Shown here piece by piece: positions 27,133 through 34,669 of a DNA stretch of 64,000 nt; the stretch's first letter is position 1, and each line of letters begins with the position of its first letter. Source of the DNA: Hyphomicrobiales bacterium (GTDB lineage Bacteria; Pseudomonadota; Alphaproteobacteria; Rhizobiales; Rhizobiaceae); the NCBI GenBank assembly GCA_900470195.1, contig UEIJ01000020.1, forward strand, positions 62,001 through 126,000, in the 5' to 3' direction. Made by a program: the position numbers and the translations under genes. The notes under the pieces were generated by a model, which was given only the letters and a program-made list of their open reading frames with translations, ran no database searches and had not been told where the DNA came from.

Positions 27133-28696
27133 CGGGAAGCCATCGAACCATCTCACGACTTTGCGCAACTGGATTATCCTTCTTGCTGTATGGGAGATAT
27201 GCGGTCGCTTTTCGCTGATCGCAGGTGGCGCCTTGCCGGCACCTTCGGCGATTCTGGCTCGTCTGTGGATTGACCGCGCCGATTATCCAGCCCACATACC
27301 GGCCACACTTCATGGCGCAGGTGCGGGCTTTATCATCGGTAATCTCGTTGCCGTTGCAGCAGGTATCCTGTTCGCTCTGTTTCCCGCCGCCGCTAAACTG
27401 GGACGTGGCATCAACATCGCGATTTTCGCCCTGCCTCCGATTGCCATATCCCCCATTCTGGTGTTGACTTTTTCAGGCATGACGCCGCGTGTCACGCTGG
27501 CGGCACTTGGTTGTTATTTCATCACCATGGCCGCCACCGTAACCGGCATCAGCCAGACGGACCGGCGCATGGTCGATATCGTTCGCGCCTATGGCGGCAG
27601 CCGGTGGAAAGTGCTGCTTCTGGCACAATGGCGGTCAGCCCTGCCGTCGATCCTCGCAGGTCTGCGCATTGCCGCTCCGAACGCAGTTCTGGGCTCCATT
27701 CTGGCCGAATTCGGCGGCGGCGGGCGCTTCGGTCTCGGTGCCTATCTTATCGGTTCTCTCGGGAGAGCCGAACCGACCCGGCTATGGGGTATCGGCTTGT
27801 GCGCCACCCTGCTCGCAGGGTTGGCCTATGCGCTTTTTTCCATTGCTGCAAAGATGCTGACCGGCAGCACCAAGGCTATCACCGTACCCGCCAACGCTCC
27901 AGATGCGGCTCCGCGCAGCTCCTACGGTCTGAATTTTGTTCTCGCCATTTGTTCGGTCGCGCTTCCGTTCCTCTTGTGGTGGCTGTTGCTCGTCGTCATG
28001 GGAACACCGGCCATGATTGCCAAAACGCCTGCCGGTCTTTTCGATTATCTGTTCCTCGCTCCGTCCGCAGCTCCCGCACAAGCAAAATTGCTGACAGCGC
28101 TTTCGCAGACCTTGCCCCTCACATTTCTCGGCATGGCAGCAGGCATCCTTTTTGCATTTGCACTCGCCATAGCCTCAGTCGCCAAGCCTGCCATTGTGCG
28201 CGGCTTCATGCCGATCGCCCTTGTCACACAGACCATGCCTCTCGTTGCACTGACGCCACTGCTCGTTCTGTTGCTGGGGCGCGGACCGTCAGTCATCCTC
28301 TGGATTACCATTTCGGTCACATTCTTTCCCGCCTTCGTGACCATGGCTCAGGGCATGGCACTGGTTCCTCGTGCGGCATTGGATGTGCCCCGTGCATACG
28401 GCGCCAGCATCTGGAAACAGATACGCCTGGTATCGGTGCCAGCCTCCCTGCCCTATCTCTTCGCTGCCATCCGCCTGGCTGTGCCACGCGCTCTCCTCGG
28501 CGTCATGATTGCCGAATGGCTGGCAACGGGAACAGGCCTTGGAAACCTGCTCAACCAATCCCGCGGATATCTCGACTACGGCATGATCTGGGCCGTCGCC
28601 GTGCTGTCCGTCATGCTGTCCGTCTTTTTCTACCAGATCGTTGCCCTCTGCGAGCGCCATGTGCTCGCCCGCCGGGGTATGAGCCCGGCAGACTAA
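27125..28696 (+). CDS. Fused double permease of the THI5-type ABC importer
   Basis: A 523-residue inner-membrane protein containing two complete BPD_transp_1 units in tandem (about 15-265 and 290-515). Each has an EAA-type loop: MVDIVRAYGGSRWKVLLLAQWRSALPSILAG and ALDVPRAYGASIWKQIRLVSVPASLPYLFAA. The SsuC/ThiX class is normally a single-domain homodimer of about 250 aa, so this is a fused pseudo-dimer. The start at 27125 (MADGKPSNH) overlaps the ATPase stop. A longer reading frame starting at 27047 lies inside the ATPase gene and is unlikely. Confidence 0.92.
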   Translation: MADGKPSNHLTTLRNWIILLAVWEICGRFSLIAGGALPAPSAILARLWIDRADYPAHIPATLHGAGAGFIIGNLVAVAAGILFALFPAAAKLGRGINIAIFALPPIAISPILVLTFSGMTPRVTLAALGCYFITMAATVTGISQTDRRMVDIVRAYGGSRWKVLLLAQWRSALPSILAGLRIAAPNAVLGSILAEFGGGGRFGLGAYLIGSLGRAEPTRLWGIGLCATLLAGLAYALFSIAAKMLTGSTKAITVPANAPDAAPRSSYGLNFVLAICSVALPFLLWWLLLVVMGTPAMIAKTPAGLFDYLFLAPSAAPAQAKLLTALSQTLPLTFLGMAAGILFAFALAIASVAKPAIVRGFMPIALVTQTMPLVALTPLLVLLLGRGPSVILWITISVTFFPAFVTMAQGMALVPRAALDVPRAYGASIWKQIRLVSVPASLPYLFAAIRLAVPRALLGVMIAEWLATGTGLGNLLNQSRGYLDYGMIWAVAVLSVMLSVFFYQIVALCERHVLARRGMSPAD

Positions 28697-28712
28697 AATG
28701 CAAGGAGTCCCC

Positions 28713-29453
28713 ATGGAAATTACCGATCACAAAGCTTCCGTTCGCGAACGTGTTTGGAGCGAGTTGCGCAAGGTCGCTGTTCCGGACAGCCGTTTCCATT
28801 TCGACTTTGGCGAATTCATCGCGGATTTTGAAGGCGGCGAGGAGGCGGTCGCTCGCCTGACCAACCATCGGTACTACCAGAACGCCGATTTCATCTTCAT
28901 CACGCCCGACAATTGTCTGGACCGTCTTCGCCTCCAGGCTTTGAAAGACGGCAAGACCATTCTGATAACCACTTATTCCATCAGGCGCGGCTTCTGGGTT
29001 CTTGATCCGAAACTGATTTCGCCGGATCATTATCTTTATGCCTCGACGCTCGACGGCATGGAGCGCGTTGGGCAACCGGTAACGCTGAAAGACATTTCAT
29101 CCATGCCAGTTGTCGACTACATGGTCACCGGCACCGGCGCTATCAATCTTGAAGGCGTCCGCTTCGGAAAAGGTCACGGCTTCTTTGATGCCGAATGGGG
29201 CATGCTTTACCGTCTGGGCCGCATCACCGCTGCGACGCCAGCAGCCGCCGTCGTGCATGACTGCCAGGTTCTGGCCGAAAAGCTTACGCCCGATGTCTAC
29301 GACACGGTTGCGGACGTTATTTTCACGCCCACTCGCACCATAGAGGTTAAAGACCCGCACAAGCCGACCTGCGGAATCATCTGGGACCGCCTCGATCCTG
29401 TCATGTACGAAACGATCCCTCCGCTTCAGGAGCTCAAGGCCATGGGGCTGTAG
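28713..29453 (+). CDS. 5-formyltetrahydrofolate cyclo-ligase-family protein (paralogue B)
   Basis: A 246-residue paralogue of the operon's first gene, sharing RERVWSELRKVAVPDSRFHF-like N-terminus, FVTPDN/FITPDN, TYxxxRGFxxL and the glycine motif VRFGKGHGFFDAEWGM. The start at 28713 is fixed by AAGGAG 7 bp upstream. Two diverged copies at both ends of one transporter operon suggest a heteromer or two consecutive, related steps. A bidirectional terminator follows at 29475. Confidence 0.8.
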   Translation: MEITDHKASVRERVWSELRKVAVPDSRFHFDFGEFIADFEGGEEAVARLTNHRYYQNADFIFITPDNCLDRLRLQALKDGKTILITTYSIRRGFWVLDPKLISPDHYLYASTLDGMERVGQPVTLKDISSMPVVDYMVTGTGAINLEGVRFGKGHGFFDAEWGMLYRLGRITAATPAAAVVHDCQVLAEKLTPDVYDTVADVIFTPTRTIEVKDPHKPTCGIIWDRLDPVMYETIPPLQELKAMGL

Positions 29454-29474
29454 ACAACGTCCCTTTGAAAACTG

Positions 29475-29510
29475 AAAAAGCCGGATGCGTTTAACGTGTC
29501 CGGCTTTTCC
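29475..29510. terminator. Bidirectional terminator between 5-FCL paralogue B and the LysE-type exporter
   Basis: Stem AAAAGCCGGA (29476-29485) pairs with TCCGGCTTTT (29499-29508) around a 13-base loop, with A and T tracts on both sides of the convergent genes. Confidence 0.88.
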
Positions 29511-30119
29511 TTACATGCCGATCACGAGCTTCCACGCAATTGACCACATCGTGACGGCAATCACGCCTTCCAGAATACGCCACGAAGATGGCCGGGCAAA
29601 AATCGGGCGCAGCCAGCGTGCACCGAAGCCAAGGGAAAAGAAAAACACGAAAGACGCGGTGATCGCACCTGCGGCAAACGATGTTTCCAGACCTGGAAAC
29701 TGCGTGGAGATCGTTCCGAGAAGGACGACCGTATCCAGATAGACATGCGGATTTAGCCATGTCAGCGCGAGACAGGTCGCCAGTGTCTTTGTAAGGCTTA
29801 CCGACACCCCGTTCGCCGTTGCCAGTGCGGCAGATGATGTGAAGGCGGAATGAAGGCTTCGCGCACCATACCAGATAAGAAAAGCCGCCCCGCCATACCG
29901 CATGATGGGATCGAGGGCTGGCATGATGGCAGCAATCTTCTGGAAACTCGTCACGCCAATGAGGATCAGGACAGCATCCGATATGGCACAAACGAGACTG
30001 ACTGCGAACACATGCTCATCCCGCAATCCCTGCCGCAACACGAAGGCGTTTTGCGCGCCAATAGCAACGATCAGGCTCAGGCCCATGGTAAGGCCGGTTA
30101 CGTAAACTGAGGGATTCAT
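29511..30119 (-). CDS. LysE/ArgO-family amino-acid exporter
   Basis: A 202-residue inner-membrane exporter with about six helices, probably for arginine or lysine. The N-terminus MNPSVYVTGLTMGLSLIVAIGAQNAFVLRQGLR contains the GAQNAFVLRQG motif diagnostic of LysE/ArgO. WLNPHVYLDTVVLLG in the fourth helix is also typical. The start at 30119 is chosen over 30173, whose extra residues do not resemble the family. Divergence from an ArgP-like gene with an inverted repeat between them indicates control by that regulator. Confidence 0.92.
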   Translation of the reverse strand: MNPSVYVTGLTMGLSLIVAIGAQNAFVLRQGLRDEHVFAVSLVCAISDAVLILIGVTSFQKIAAIMPALDPIMRYGGAAFLIWYGARSLHSAFTSSAALATANGVSVSLTKTLATCLALTWLNPHVYLDTVVLLGTISTQFPGLETSFAAGAITASFVFFFSLGFGARWLRPIFARPSSWRILEGVIAVTMWSIAWKLVIGM

Positions 30120-30171
30120 GAGTGGTCGCCATCTGGGAGTAGGTTGGCACTTGGATAGCGGATGGAAACTC

Positions 30172-30215
30172 ATTAGAATAGTTAAATATCATAAACTCAG
30201 TTTAGAGATTCTAAT
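30172..30215. promoter_or_regulatory. Inverted repeat between the LysE/ArgO-type and ArgP-type genes
   Basis: ATTAGAAT (30172-30179) and ATTCTAAT (30208-30215) are perfect inverted arms separated by 28 bp of AT-rich sequence (gttaaatatcataaactcag region). The right arm covers the regulator's start codon. This is a plausible ArgP/LysG auto-regulatory site. Confidence 0.45.
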
Positions 30216-31125
30216 GATCGACTATTCTGCACTGAGAGCAGTGGCAATGGTGATTCAGACGGGCAGTTTTGAGAAGGCAGCGCGTGCATTGAACGTCACT
30301 CCATCTGCAATCTCGCAGCGCGTGAAACATCTGGAAGAACGGCTGGGCGCTGTCTTGGTTGAACGCGGCACGCCCTGCGTTGCCACTGAAAAAGGTGACT
30401 GGCTATGCCGTCATATCGAGCAGGTCGGCATGCTCGAACGCGAGCTTCTGGCGGAGCTGCCCGGACTGTCCGGCAGCGAAAATACTGCGCAGCGCGTAAC
30501 ACTGCATATAGCGGCCAATGCTGATAGTCTGGGTACCTGGTTTCTGAAAGCGATTTCGCATTTCAGCACGACATCGGACTATCTTTTCAACATCGCGGTC
30601 GATGATCAGGATCATACCGCCGAATGGCTGCAACGGGGACGCGTCGTTGCAGCCGTCACTTCCCTGTCCAAACCGGTGCAAGGCTGTCGCCTCACTCCGC
30701 TTGGTATTCTCCGCTACCGCGCCACGGCATCGCCGGAGTTCATCGCCCGGTACTTTCCACACGGCGTAACCCGCAATGCTATTGCCAAGGCCCCGGCACT
30801 GACATTCAACCAGAAGGACAGGTTGCAGGATCAGTGGGTACGTACCGCTCTCAAAGCGGATATGACCTGCCCGACACATTGGCTTCCGTCGACACAGGCC
30901 TTCGTCGATGCGAGCCTGTCGGGCATGGGATGGGGAATGAACCCGGTGCAGTTGGTCGACCAGCATTTGAACGCCGGGCGGCTGGTGGAACTCATCCCCG
31001 AGACGGCTCTGGATATTCCGTTGTTCTGGCAGGTGAACCGCCTGGCAGCCGACACACTTGCAGGATTGACGCAGACCGTCCTCATGACAGCGCGTCAGGA
31101 ACTCGCGCCGCTTCTGCAAAAATGA
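30214..31125 (+). CDS. argP: ArgP/LysG-type LysR regulator of amino-acid export
   Basis: A 303-residue LysR regulator with HTH MIDYSALRAVAMVIQTGSFEKAARALNVTPSAISQRVKHLEERLG, almost identical in pattern to ArgP (IciA). The effector domain follows from about residue 90. The start at 30214 is preferred to the upstream 30118, which would read through the promoter. It faces the LysE/ArgO-family gene, the standard arrangement in which ArgP with lysine or arginine controls export. Confidence 0.9.
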   Translation: MIDYSALRAVAMVIQTGSFEKAARALNVTPSAISQRVKHLEERLGAVLVERGTPCVATEKGDWLCRHIEQVGMLERELLAELPGLSGSENTAQRVTLHIAANADSLGTWFLKAISHFSTTSDYLFNIAVDDQDHTAEWLQRGRVVAAVTSLSKPVQGCRLTPLGILRYRATASPEFIARYFPHGVTRNAIAKAPALTFNQKDRLQDQWVRTALKADMTCPTHWLPSTQAFVDASLSGMGWGMNPVQLVDQHLNAGRLVELIPETALDIPLFWQVNRLAADTLAGLTQTVLMTARQELAPLLQK

Positions 31126-31247
31126 TAGTCACCTGACCGCACGGGCTGTCGTTAAAGCAACAGACCAGAGAAAGGCTTTCCCTACCGTGACCGTCAATCA
31201 CCATCTGTTTTCTTGAACGTGAACAGCGATTGAGCGATGCATGAAGG

Positions 31248-31331
31248 ATGAAGCTCCTGTTCCTCATCGCGGCGCTGATCGCTCTTGTCTTCCTCGGCTG
31301 CTATTTGCAGATGTTCTTTGCCGTGCCGTGA
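31248..31331 (+). CDS. Possible 27-residue hydrophobic peptide
   Basis: The small reading frame MKLLFLIAALIALVFLGCYL... is almost entirely one membrane helix, like many small bacterial membrane proteins. It lies in the otherwise empty 290-bp gap between the argP-like gene and the min operon's terminator. An AAGG immediately before the ATG is too close to be a good ribosome site. I do not recognise a family. Confidence 0.25.
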   Translation: MKLLFLIAALIALVFLGCYLQMFFAVP

Positions 31332-31401
31332 ACGCATGACCGCATTGGTCCACTCTCCGGTCACCCTGCCGAAGAGTTGGCGGTTCATCCAAGCGGATCA
31401 C

Positions 31402-31427
31402 AAAAAGGCAGGATCAATGATCCTGCC
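31402..31427 (-). terminator. Intrinsic terminator of the min operon
   Basis: GGCAGGATCA (31407-31416) and TGATCCTGCC (31418-31427) are perfect inverted arms. Reading the minus strand, they are followed by TTTTT. The hairpin includes the stop codon of the small gene at 31414. Confidence 0.8.
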
Positions 31428-31584
31428 CCGTTTGCGCAACACCCGCTGCTTCTTCGCAGACCCTGACATGCTCTGCCAGTGCTTCAAGCTGCAAGAAAGC
31501 GCTTATGCTACAGATATCCCGCTTCTGAAACTTTGGAAGTTCCTGAAGCTCCTTCAATCTGGTGAGAAGTGCACCTCGGTTCAT
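31414..31584 (-). CDS. Small conserved-looking protein downstream of minE
   Basis: A 56-residue reading frame starting MNRGALLTRLKELQELPKFQ, preceded by GGAGGG eight bases before the ATG. It lies 45 bp after the minE stop on the same strand and ends inside the operon's terminator hairpin. The excellent ribosome site and its placement before the terminator suggest a real gene. The predicted protein is helical and soluble (ISAFLQLEALAEHVRVCEEA). I do not recognise the family. ATG 31599 is an alternative. Confidence 0.5.
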   Translation of the reverse strand: MNRGALLTRLKELQELPKFQKRDICSISAFLQLEALAEHVRVCEEAAGVAQTGQDH

Positions 31585-31629
31585 GGTTTTTCCCTCCATC
31601 TTTCTGGCTATCCGCAAGATTGGTGTTAA

Positions 31630-31899
31630 TCAGGCTGCCCGCACCTTCGCTTTCGTTTTCAACGGCAGTTCGATATCGACTTCGAGCGTCGACATCTGAT
31701 CACCCCGGTCCATCTTCACGCTGACCTTATCGCGGTCGATCTGGATATGCTTGGCGATGACGGCGAGGATTTCCTCCCGCAGCACAGCCACAAGATCGGA
31801 ATGCTCGTGTGACGCCCTTTCATGGGCGAGCAGAACCTGCAACCGTTCACGCGCTTGCGGCGCGGAAGCAGGCTTGCTGAAGAAACGAAACAGGCTCAT
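31630..31899 (-). CDS. minE: Cell division topological specificity factor MinE
   Basis: An 89-residue protein that drives pole-to-pole oscillation of MinCD by stimulating MinD's ATPase. The N-terminal MinD-binding helix [24 protein letters not shown] and the C-terminal dimerisation domain ([36 protein letters not shown]) are both present at the usual length. The ATG overlaps the minD stop by 4 bp. Confidence 0.96.
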   Translation of the reverse strand: MSLFRFFSKPASAPQARERLQVLLAHERASHEHSDLVAVLREEILAVIAKHIQIDRDKVSVKMDRGDQMSTLEVDIELPLKTKAKVRAA

Positions 31900-32711
31900 G
31901 CCGCTCTCCTTCCGAAAAGTTTACCCAGAAGGCCGCGCTTTTCGGATGGAACAGTCATCGGCACTTCTTCACCGGCGAGGCGGCGGGCTGCGTCGAGATA
32001 AGCCAATGCGGGCGCGCTGCGCTGATCGGCTAGCGTTACGGGTGAGCCGATATTGGATGCCCGCAGGACGTCCTGGCTCTCGGGAATGATACCCAGAAGC
32101 GGGATCGACAGGATTTCGAGCACATCCTCGACCTTCAGCATGTCACCGCGTTCAGCGCGAACGGGATCGTAACGGGTCAGGAGAAGATGTTTTTCCACGC
32201 GTTCGCCGCGCTCGGCCTTGAGCGTCTTGGCATCCAGCAAACCGATAATGCGATCGGAATCACGCACCGACGAGACTTCGGGATTTGTTACGACGACCGC
32301 CATATCGGCATGGCGCATGGCGAGCGTGGCGCCGCGTTCAATCCCGGCGGGACTGTCGCAAATGATCCAGTCGAACTCCTTCTTGAGGTCTTCCATAACG
32401 CGGTCGACACCCTCGGTGGTCAGGTTATCCTTGTCGCGCGTCTGCGAGGCTGGCAGCAGATAGAGCGTTTCGAGGCGCTTGTCCCGGATCAAAGCCTGCG
32501 GGAGCTTCGCGTCGCCCTGAATGACGTTGACCAGATCGAACACGACGCGGCGTTCTGCTCCCATGACGAGGTCGAGATTACGCAGGCCAACATCGAAATC
32601 GATAACGACAGTCTTCTCTCCGCGTTGCGCCAGCGCAGCGCCTATCGCGGCGGTGGATGTCGTTTTGCCAACGCCACCTTTACCGGAAGTTACAACAATC
32701 ACTTTTGCCAT
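31896..32711 (-). CDS. minD: Septum site-determining ATPase MinD
   Basis: A 271-residue deviant-Walker ATPase that recruits MinC to the membrane. It has KGGVGKTT at the N-terminus, the [20 protein letters not shown] switch region and a C-terminal amphipathic membrane helix ([14 protein letters not shown]). The start at 32711 gives [18 protein letters not shown]; upstream in-frame codons lie in the minC-minD spacer. A hairpin sits in that 149-bp spacer. Confidence 0.97.
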   Translation of the reverse strand: MAKVIVVTSGKGGVGKTTSTAAIGAALAQRGEKTVVIDFDVGLRNLDLVMGAERRVVFDLVNVIQGDAKLPQALIRDKRLETLYLLPASQTRDKDNLTTEGVDRVMEDLKKEFDWIICDSPAGIERGATLAMRHADMAVVVTNPEVSSVRDSDRIIGLLDAKTLKAERGERVEKHLLLTRYDPVRAERGDMLKVEDVLEILSIPLLGIIPESQDVLRASNIGSPVTLADQRSAPALAYLDAARRLAGEEVPMTVPSEKRGLLGKLFGRRAA

Positions 32712-32741
32712 ATTTGTCTCCTGTATCTCCCGCGCGCCCCC

Positions 32742-32774
32742 AGAGCATCCGTTACCCGGGATATGAGATGCTCT
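32742..32774. repeat. Imperfect palindrome/hairpin in the minC-minD spacer
   Basis: AGAGCATC (32742-32749) and GATGCTCT (32767-32774) form an 8-bp stem around a 17-base loop containing CCCGGG. T-rich sequence (GCTTTTCCTTTTTGG) follows on the plus strand. It may modulate expression between minC and minD or be a small dispersed palindromic repeat. Confidence 0.4.
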
Positions 32775-32860
32775 GCTTTTCCTTTTTGGCACTCAAACGT
32801 GCCTGAAAATCAGTTTGGACATATGTTTCCCGAGGACATTTCAGCCCTATCGGGAACTTG

Positions 32861-33589
32861 CTAGCCCAGCGTTTCGGCCATCATATAGTCGCCGTCGAGC
32901 CAGAGCTGGACCGCCTGTCCGCGCAACCTGCTCTCCATATCTTCCGCCGTCTTGTAGAGGCCATCGATAGCGACGAGTTCAGCTTCCATCTTGCGGCAGA
33001 AAATGCGCGCATCGGCGTTACCGGCGGTTCCCGCCATCGCGCGGCCCCGCAATGCGCCATAAACGTGAATCGAGCCGCCAGCCACCACTTCCGCACCGGA
33101 TGCAACAGAACCGACAATCGTCACATCGCCATCCGGAAAATAGATCGACTGGCCAGACCGGACCGGCTCGGTGACGACCATGGAAGGAACAGCCTTGACG
33201 AGCTGCACCGATGCCGGCGCGGCCGGCGCACGTTCCTTCGGTTTCGGTTCCACGATCTCCGGGTCGAAATCGGCGGCAGGCTGACCACCACGCATCGCTG
33301 GCGGCATTCCGGGCCCCAGAAGAGAGGGCCGCGCATTTTCAAAACCTGTGATCCAGACACCGCGGCTAACCAGATCCTCAAGCAACTGCACCAGTTGCGG
33401 GCGCTCAATCGCTACATTCTCCAGATCGAGAACGATCGGGCGATTGAGGAAGAACCCAACTGAACGTGCTGCAAGATCGTCCAGCTTGTCGAGCCAGCCA
33501 TCGAGCGGCAATTCAGGCGAGAGGACCAGCGCAAGAAAGGACCTCCCTTTCAAGCGGATTGGACGAGACTGTGTTAGCACTTGATTCAT
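32861..33589 (-). CDS. minC: Septum site-determining protein MinC
   Basis: A 242-residue FtsZ-polymerisation inhibitor. The N-terminal domain (about 8-100, RLKGRSFLALVLSPELPLDGWLDKLDDLAARS) is joined by a linker to the C-terminal beta-helix that binds MinD (SGQSIYFPDGDVTIVGSVASGAEVVAGGSIHVYGALRGRAMAG). The start at 33589 (MNQVLTQSRPIRLKG) fits the family; upstream in-frame ATGs extend into AT-rich promoter-like sequence. It is the first gene of minCDE. Confidence 0.95.
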   Translation of the reverse strand: MNQVLTQSRPIRLKGRSFLALVLSPELPLDGWLDKLDDLAARSVGFFLNRPIVLDLENVAIERPQLVQLLEDLVSRGVWITGFENARPSLLGPGMPPAMRGGQPAADFDPEIVEPKPKERAPAAPASVQLVKAVPSMVVTEPVRSGQSIYFPDGDVTIVGSVASGAEVVAGGSIHVYGALRGRAMAGTAGNADARIFCRKMEAELVAIDGLYKTAEDMESRLRGQAVQLWLDGDYMMAETLG

Positions 33590-33915
33590 CTTGGTTAAAA
33601 AACGGTTTATCCGGTCTATATGCGCAATGGTTAACAGATAGTTAATTTCTGAAGCCTGAACGGTCCCATAAGTTGGAGGAACCGTTCCTTTCCGACGATC
33701 AGATACAACTATCCGCAAGGAAGCCGTCGCCGGGCACAGAACGCAACATCATGCCAGCTCGAATAGCCAGAGGCGCCTTGGATTCGAAAGCGACTCAGAG
33801 CTTCTTTTCCATTGTAAACGGATAACTGGAGCGATAACTGCCGTTTCTTCGACCGTCCACAGAAGACCATGCAGAAAAACATAAACTTAAATTTCAATCA
33901 AAAGTGACGCTACGT

Positions 33916-33941
33916 AATGTATTATAAATTTATAATACATT
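33916..33941. promoter_or_regulatory. Perfect 26-bp palindrome in an AT-rich island
   Basis: The arm AATGTATTATAAA is followed immediately by its exact reverse complement, with no spacer (axis between 33928 and 33929). It lies about 330 bp upstream of minC in the most AT-rich stretch of the window. It could be a dimeric-regulator operator (LuxR-box-like size) or a cruciform site. No adjacent regulator gene is visible. Confidence 0.55.
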
Positions 33942-33958
33942 TTATTTAGCCGGGTAAA

Positions 33959-34033
33959 ATGAAAAACTTACGTATAGAAGAAGATTATGAAAATTTACGC
34001 TGCGATTCGACAAGTATATTTTATTTAATTTAG
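33959..34033 (+). CDS. Possible 24-residue peptide next to the palindrome
   Basis: The short AT-rich reading frame MKNLRIEEDYENLRCDSTSIFYLI begins 18 bp after the 26-bp palindrome. It has no clear ribosome site, only a CGGGTAAA stretch before the ATG. It has no recognisable family and may be chance in AT-rich DNA. Confidence 0.15.
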   Translation: MKNLRIEEDYENLRCDSTSIFYLI

Positions 34034-34275
34034 AAAAATTCCGCCACTCTAAGAGCCGTCACCCTGTATTATCCCGACGAAATCCTGAGCTTTGGAAGCA
34101 ATGCGCAATATGCTGCCACTTGTTTCCGCTCGTCAAAGCGATCTAATCCGTACAGTAATGAGTATAATCCGCCGGAGAAACAGAAGTCTTCCGGCGCCTT
34201 CTGTCCCGTCGAACAGGGCTGTTTCCGTCGGAATAACTCCTTTCCCAGAAGCAGGGAATATATAGTCTTTGGGAA
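34034..34275. other. Intergenic sequence with no supported gene
   Basis: No reading frame with a credible start was found. One inverted repeat, GCCGGA/TCCGGC near 34170-34197, is visible. Base composition rises from the AT-rich island on the left towards the GC-rich hairpin block on the right. Confidence 0.5.
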
Positions 34276-34332
34276 GGTTCCGCTCAAAAGGAACCGCCTC
34301 GCGTTTGGGCGGGGGGCTTAGGGGCGCGAGGC
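34276..34332. repeat. Tandem hairpins with a C-rich (minus strand) loop
   Basis: GGTTCC/GGAACC (34276-34295) is followed directly by GCCTCGCG/CGCGAGGC (34296-34332). The loop of the second is G-rich on the plus strand and contains CCCCCCGCCC on the minus strand. It lies about 100 bp beyond the 3' end of the minus-strand anti-SD RNA and may be a diverged relative or a separate structured RNA. Confidence 0.35.
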
Positions 34333-34434
34333 GGGCGAGCTCTCAGGAGTGCACGCTCAATGAAAATGTAACGTTAGCCGCGATTCTGGAACTAACAATA
34401 CGTTCCAACCTGAAAAATTACGTGACCGGAATAC

Positions 34435-34575
34435 AAAAAAGTCCGCAAAGCTCGGGAGGAGGTGAGCGTTGCGGACTTGATCGGTAAGCGCGATTGGGAG
34501 GAGGAGTATCGCGCTCGGGCCCGGCTTTTGGGAGGAGGAGCAAGCCGGGACGACTTTTTAATAGTCTCTTCGGCC
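34435..34575 (-). ncRNA. Anti-Shine-Dalgarno triple-hairpin small RNA ('cuckoo'/alpha-r14-like), copy L
   Basis: Read on the minus strand, three consecutive hairpins carry CCTCCTCC-type loops. Hairpin 1 is CCCGGCTT/AAGCCGGG (34549-34520), loop GCTCCTCCTCCCAA. Hairpin 2 is AGCGCGAT/ATCGCGCT (34515-34487), loop ACTCCTCCTCCCA. Hairpin 3 is GTCCGCAA/TTGCGGAC (34476-34441) with CACCTCCTCCC in its loop, followed by TTTTTT, an intrinsic terminator. The loops mimic the 3' end of 16S rRNA (CCUCC) and should pair with GGGAGGAGG-type ribosome sites. CCUCCUCCC-loop RNAs are known as cuckoo RNAs in Rhodobacter and as the alpha-r14 family in rhizobia. The 5' end (about 34575) is estimated. Confidence 0.82.
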
Positions 34576-34594
34576 CACCCGCTCAATCAACAAG

Positions 34595-34618
34595 CTCGCA
34601 TTGCTGATATGCATTTTC
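34595..34618 (-). repeat. Shared upstream element of the anti-SD RNA genes, copy L
   Basis: Minus-strand GAAAATGCATATCAGCAATG and flanks recur as GAAAATGCATATCTGCATTG on the plus strand at 35061-35085. Both copies lie between a GC-rich terminator and the triple-hairpin array, so the element is probably part of the promoter or regulatory region. It can also fold as a small hairpin. Confidence 0.6.
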
Positions 34619-34630
34619 AACAAACCCAAA

Positions 34631-34669
34631 TAAAAAACCGCCCCGCAGCGAATGAACGCGCTGAGGCGG
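34631..34669 (-). terminator. Intrinsic terminator module upstream of anti-SD RNA copy L
   Basis: On the minus strand, CCGCCTCAGCG pairs with CGCTGCGGGGCGG (one bulge) and is followed by TTTTTTA. Its sequence is closely related to the plus-strand terminator at 35012-35053. It may end a short upstream transcript containing an AGGAG stretch. Confidence 0.7.

Noticed and set aside
27511-28860. A 449-codon frame overlapping the fused permease in another plus-strand frame.
   Set aside because: Arg/His/Ser-rich translation typical of an out-of-frame reading of a GC-rich gene.
32742-32774. Hairpin in the minC-minD gap as an intrinsic terminator of minC.
   Set aside because: On the minus strand it is followed by G-rich, not T-rich, sequence; it is more likely a processing site or a small palindromic repeat.
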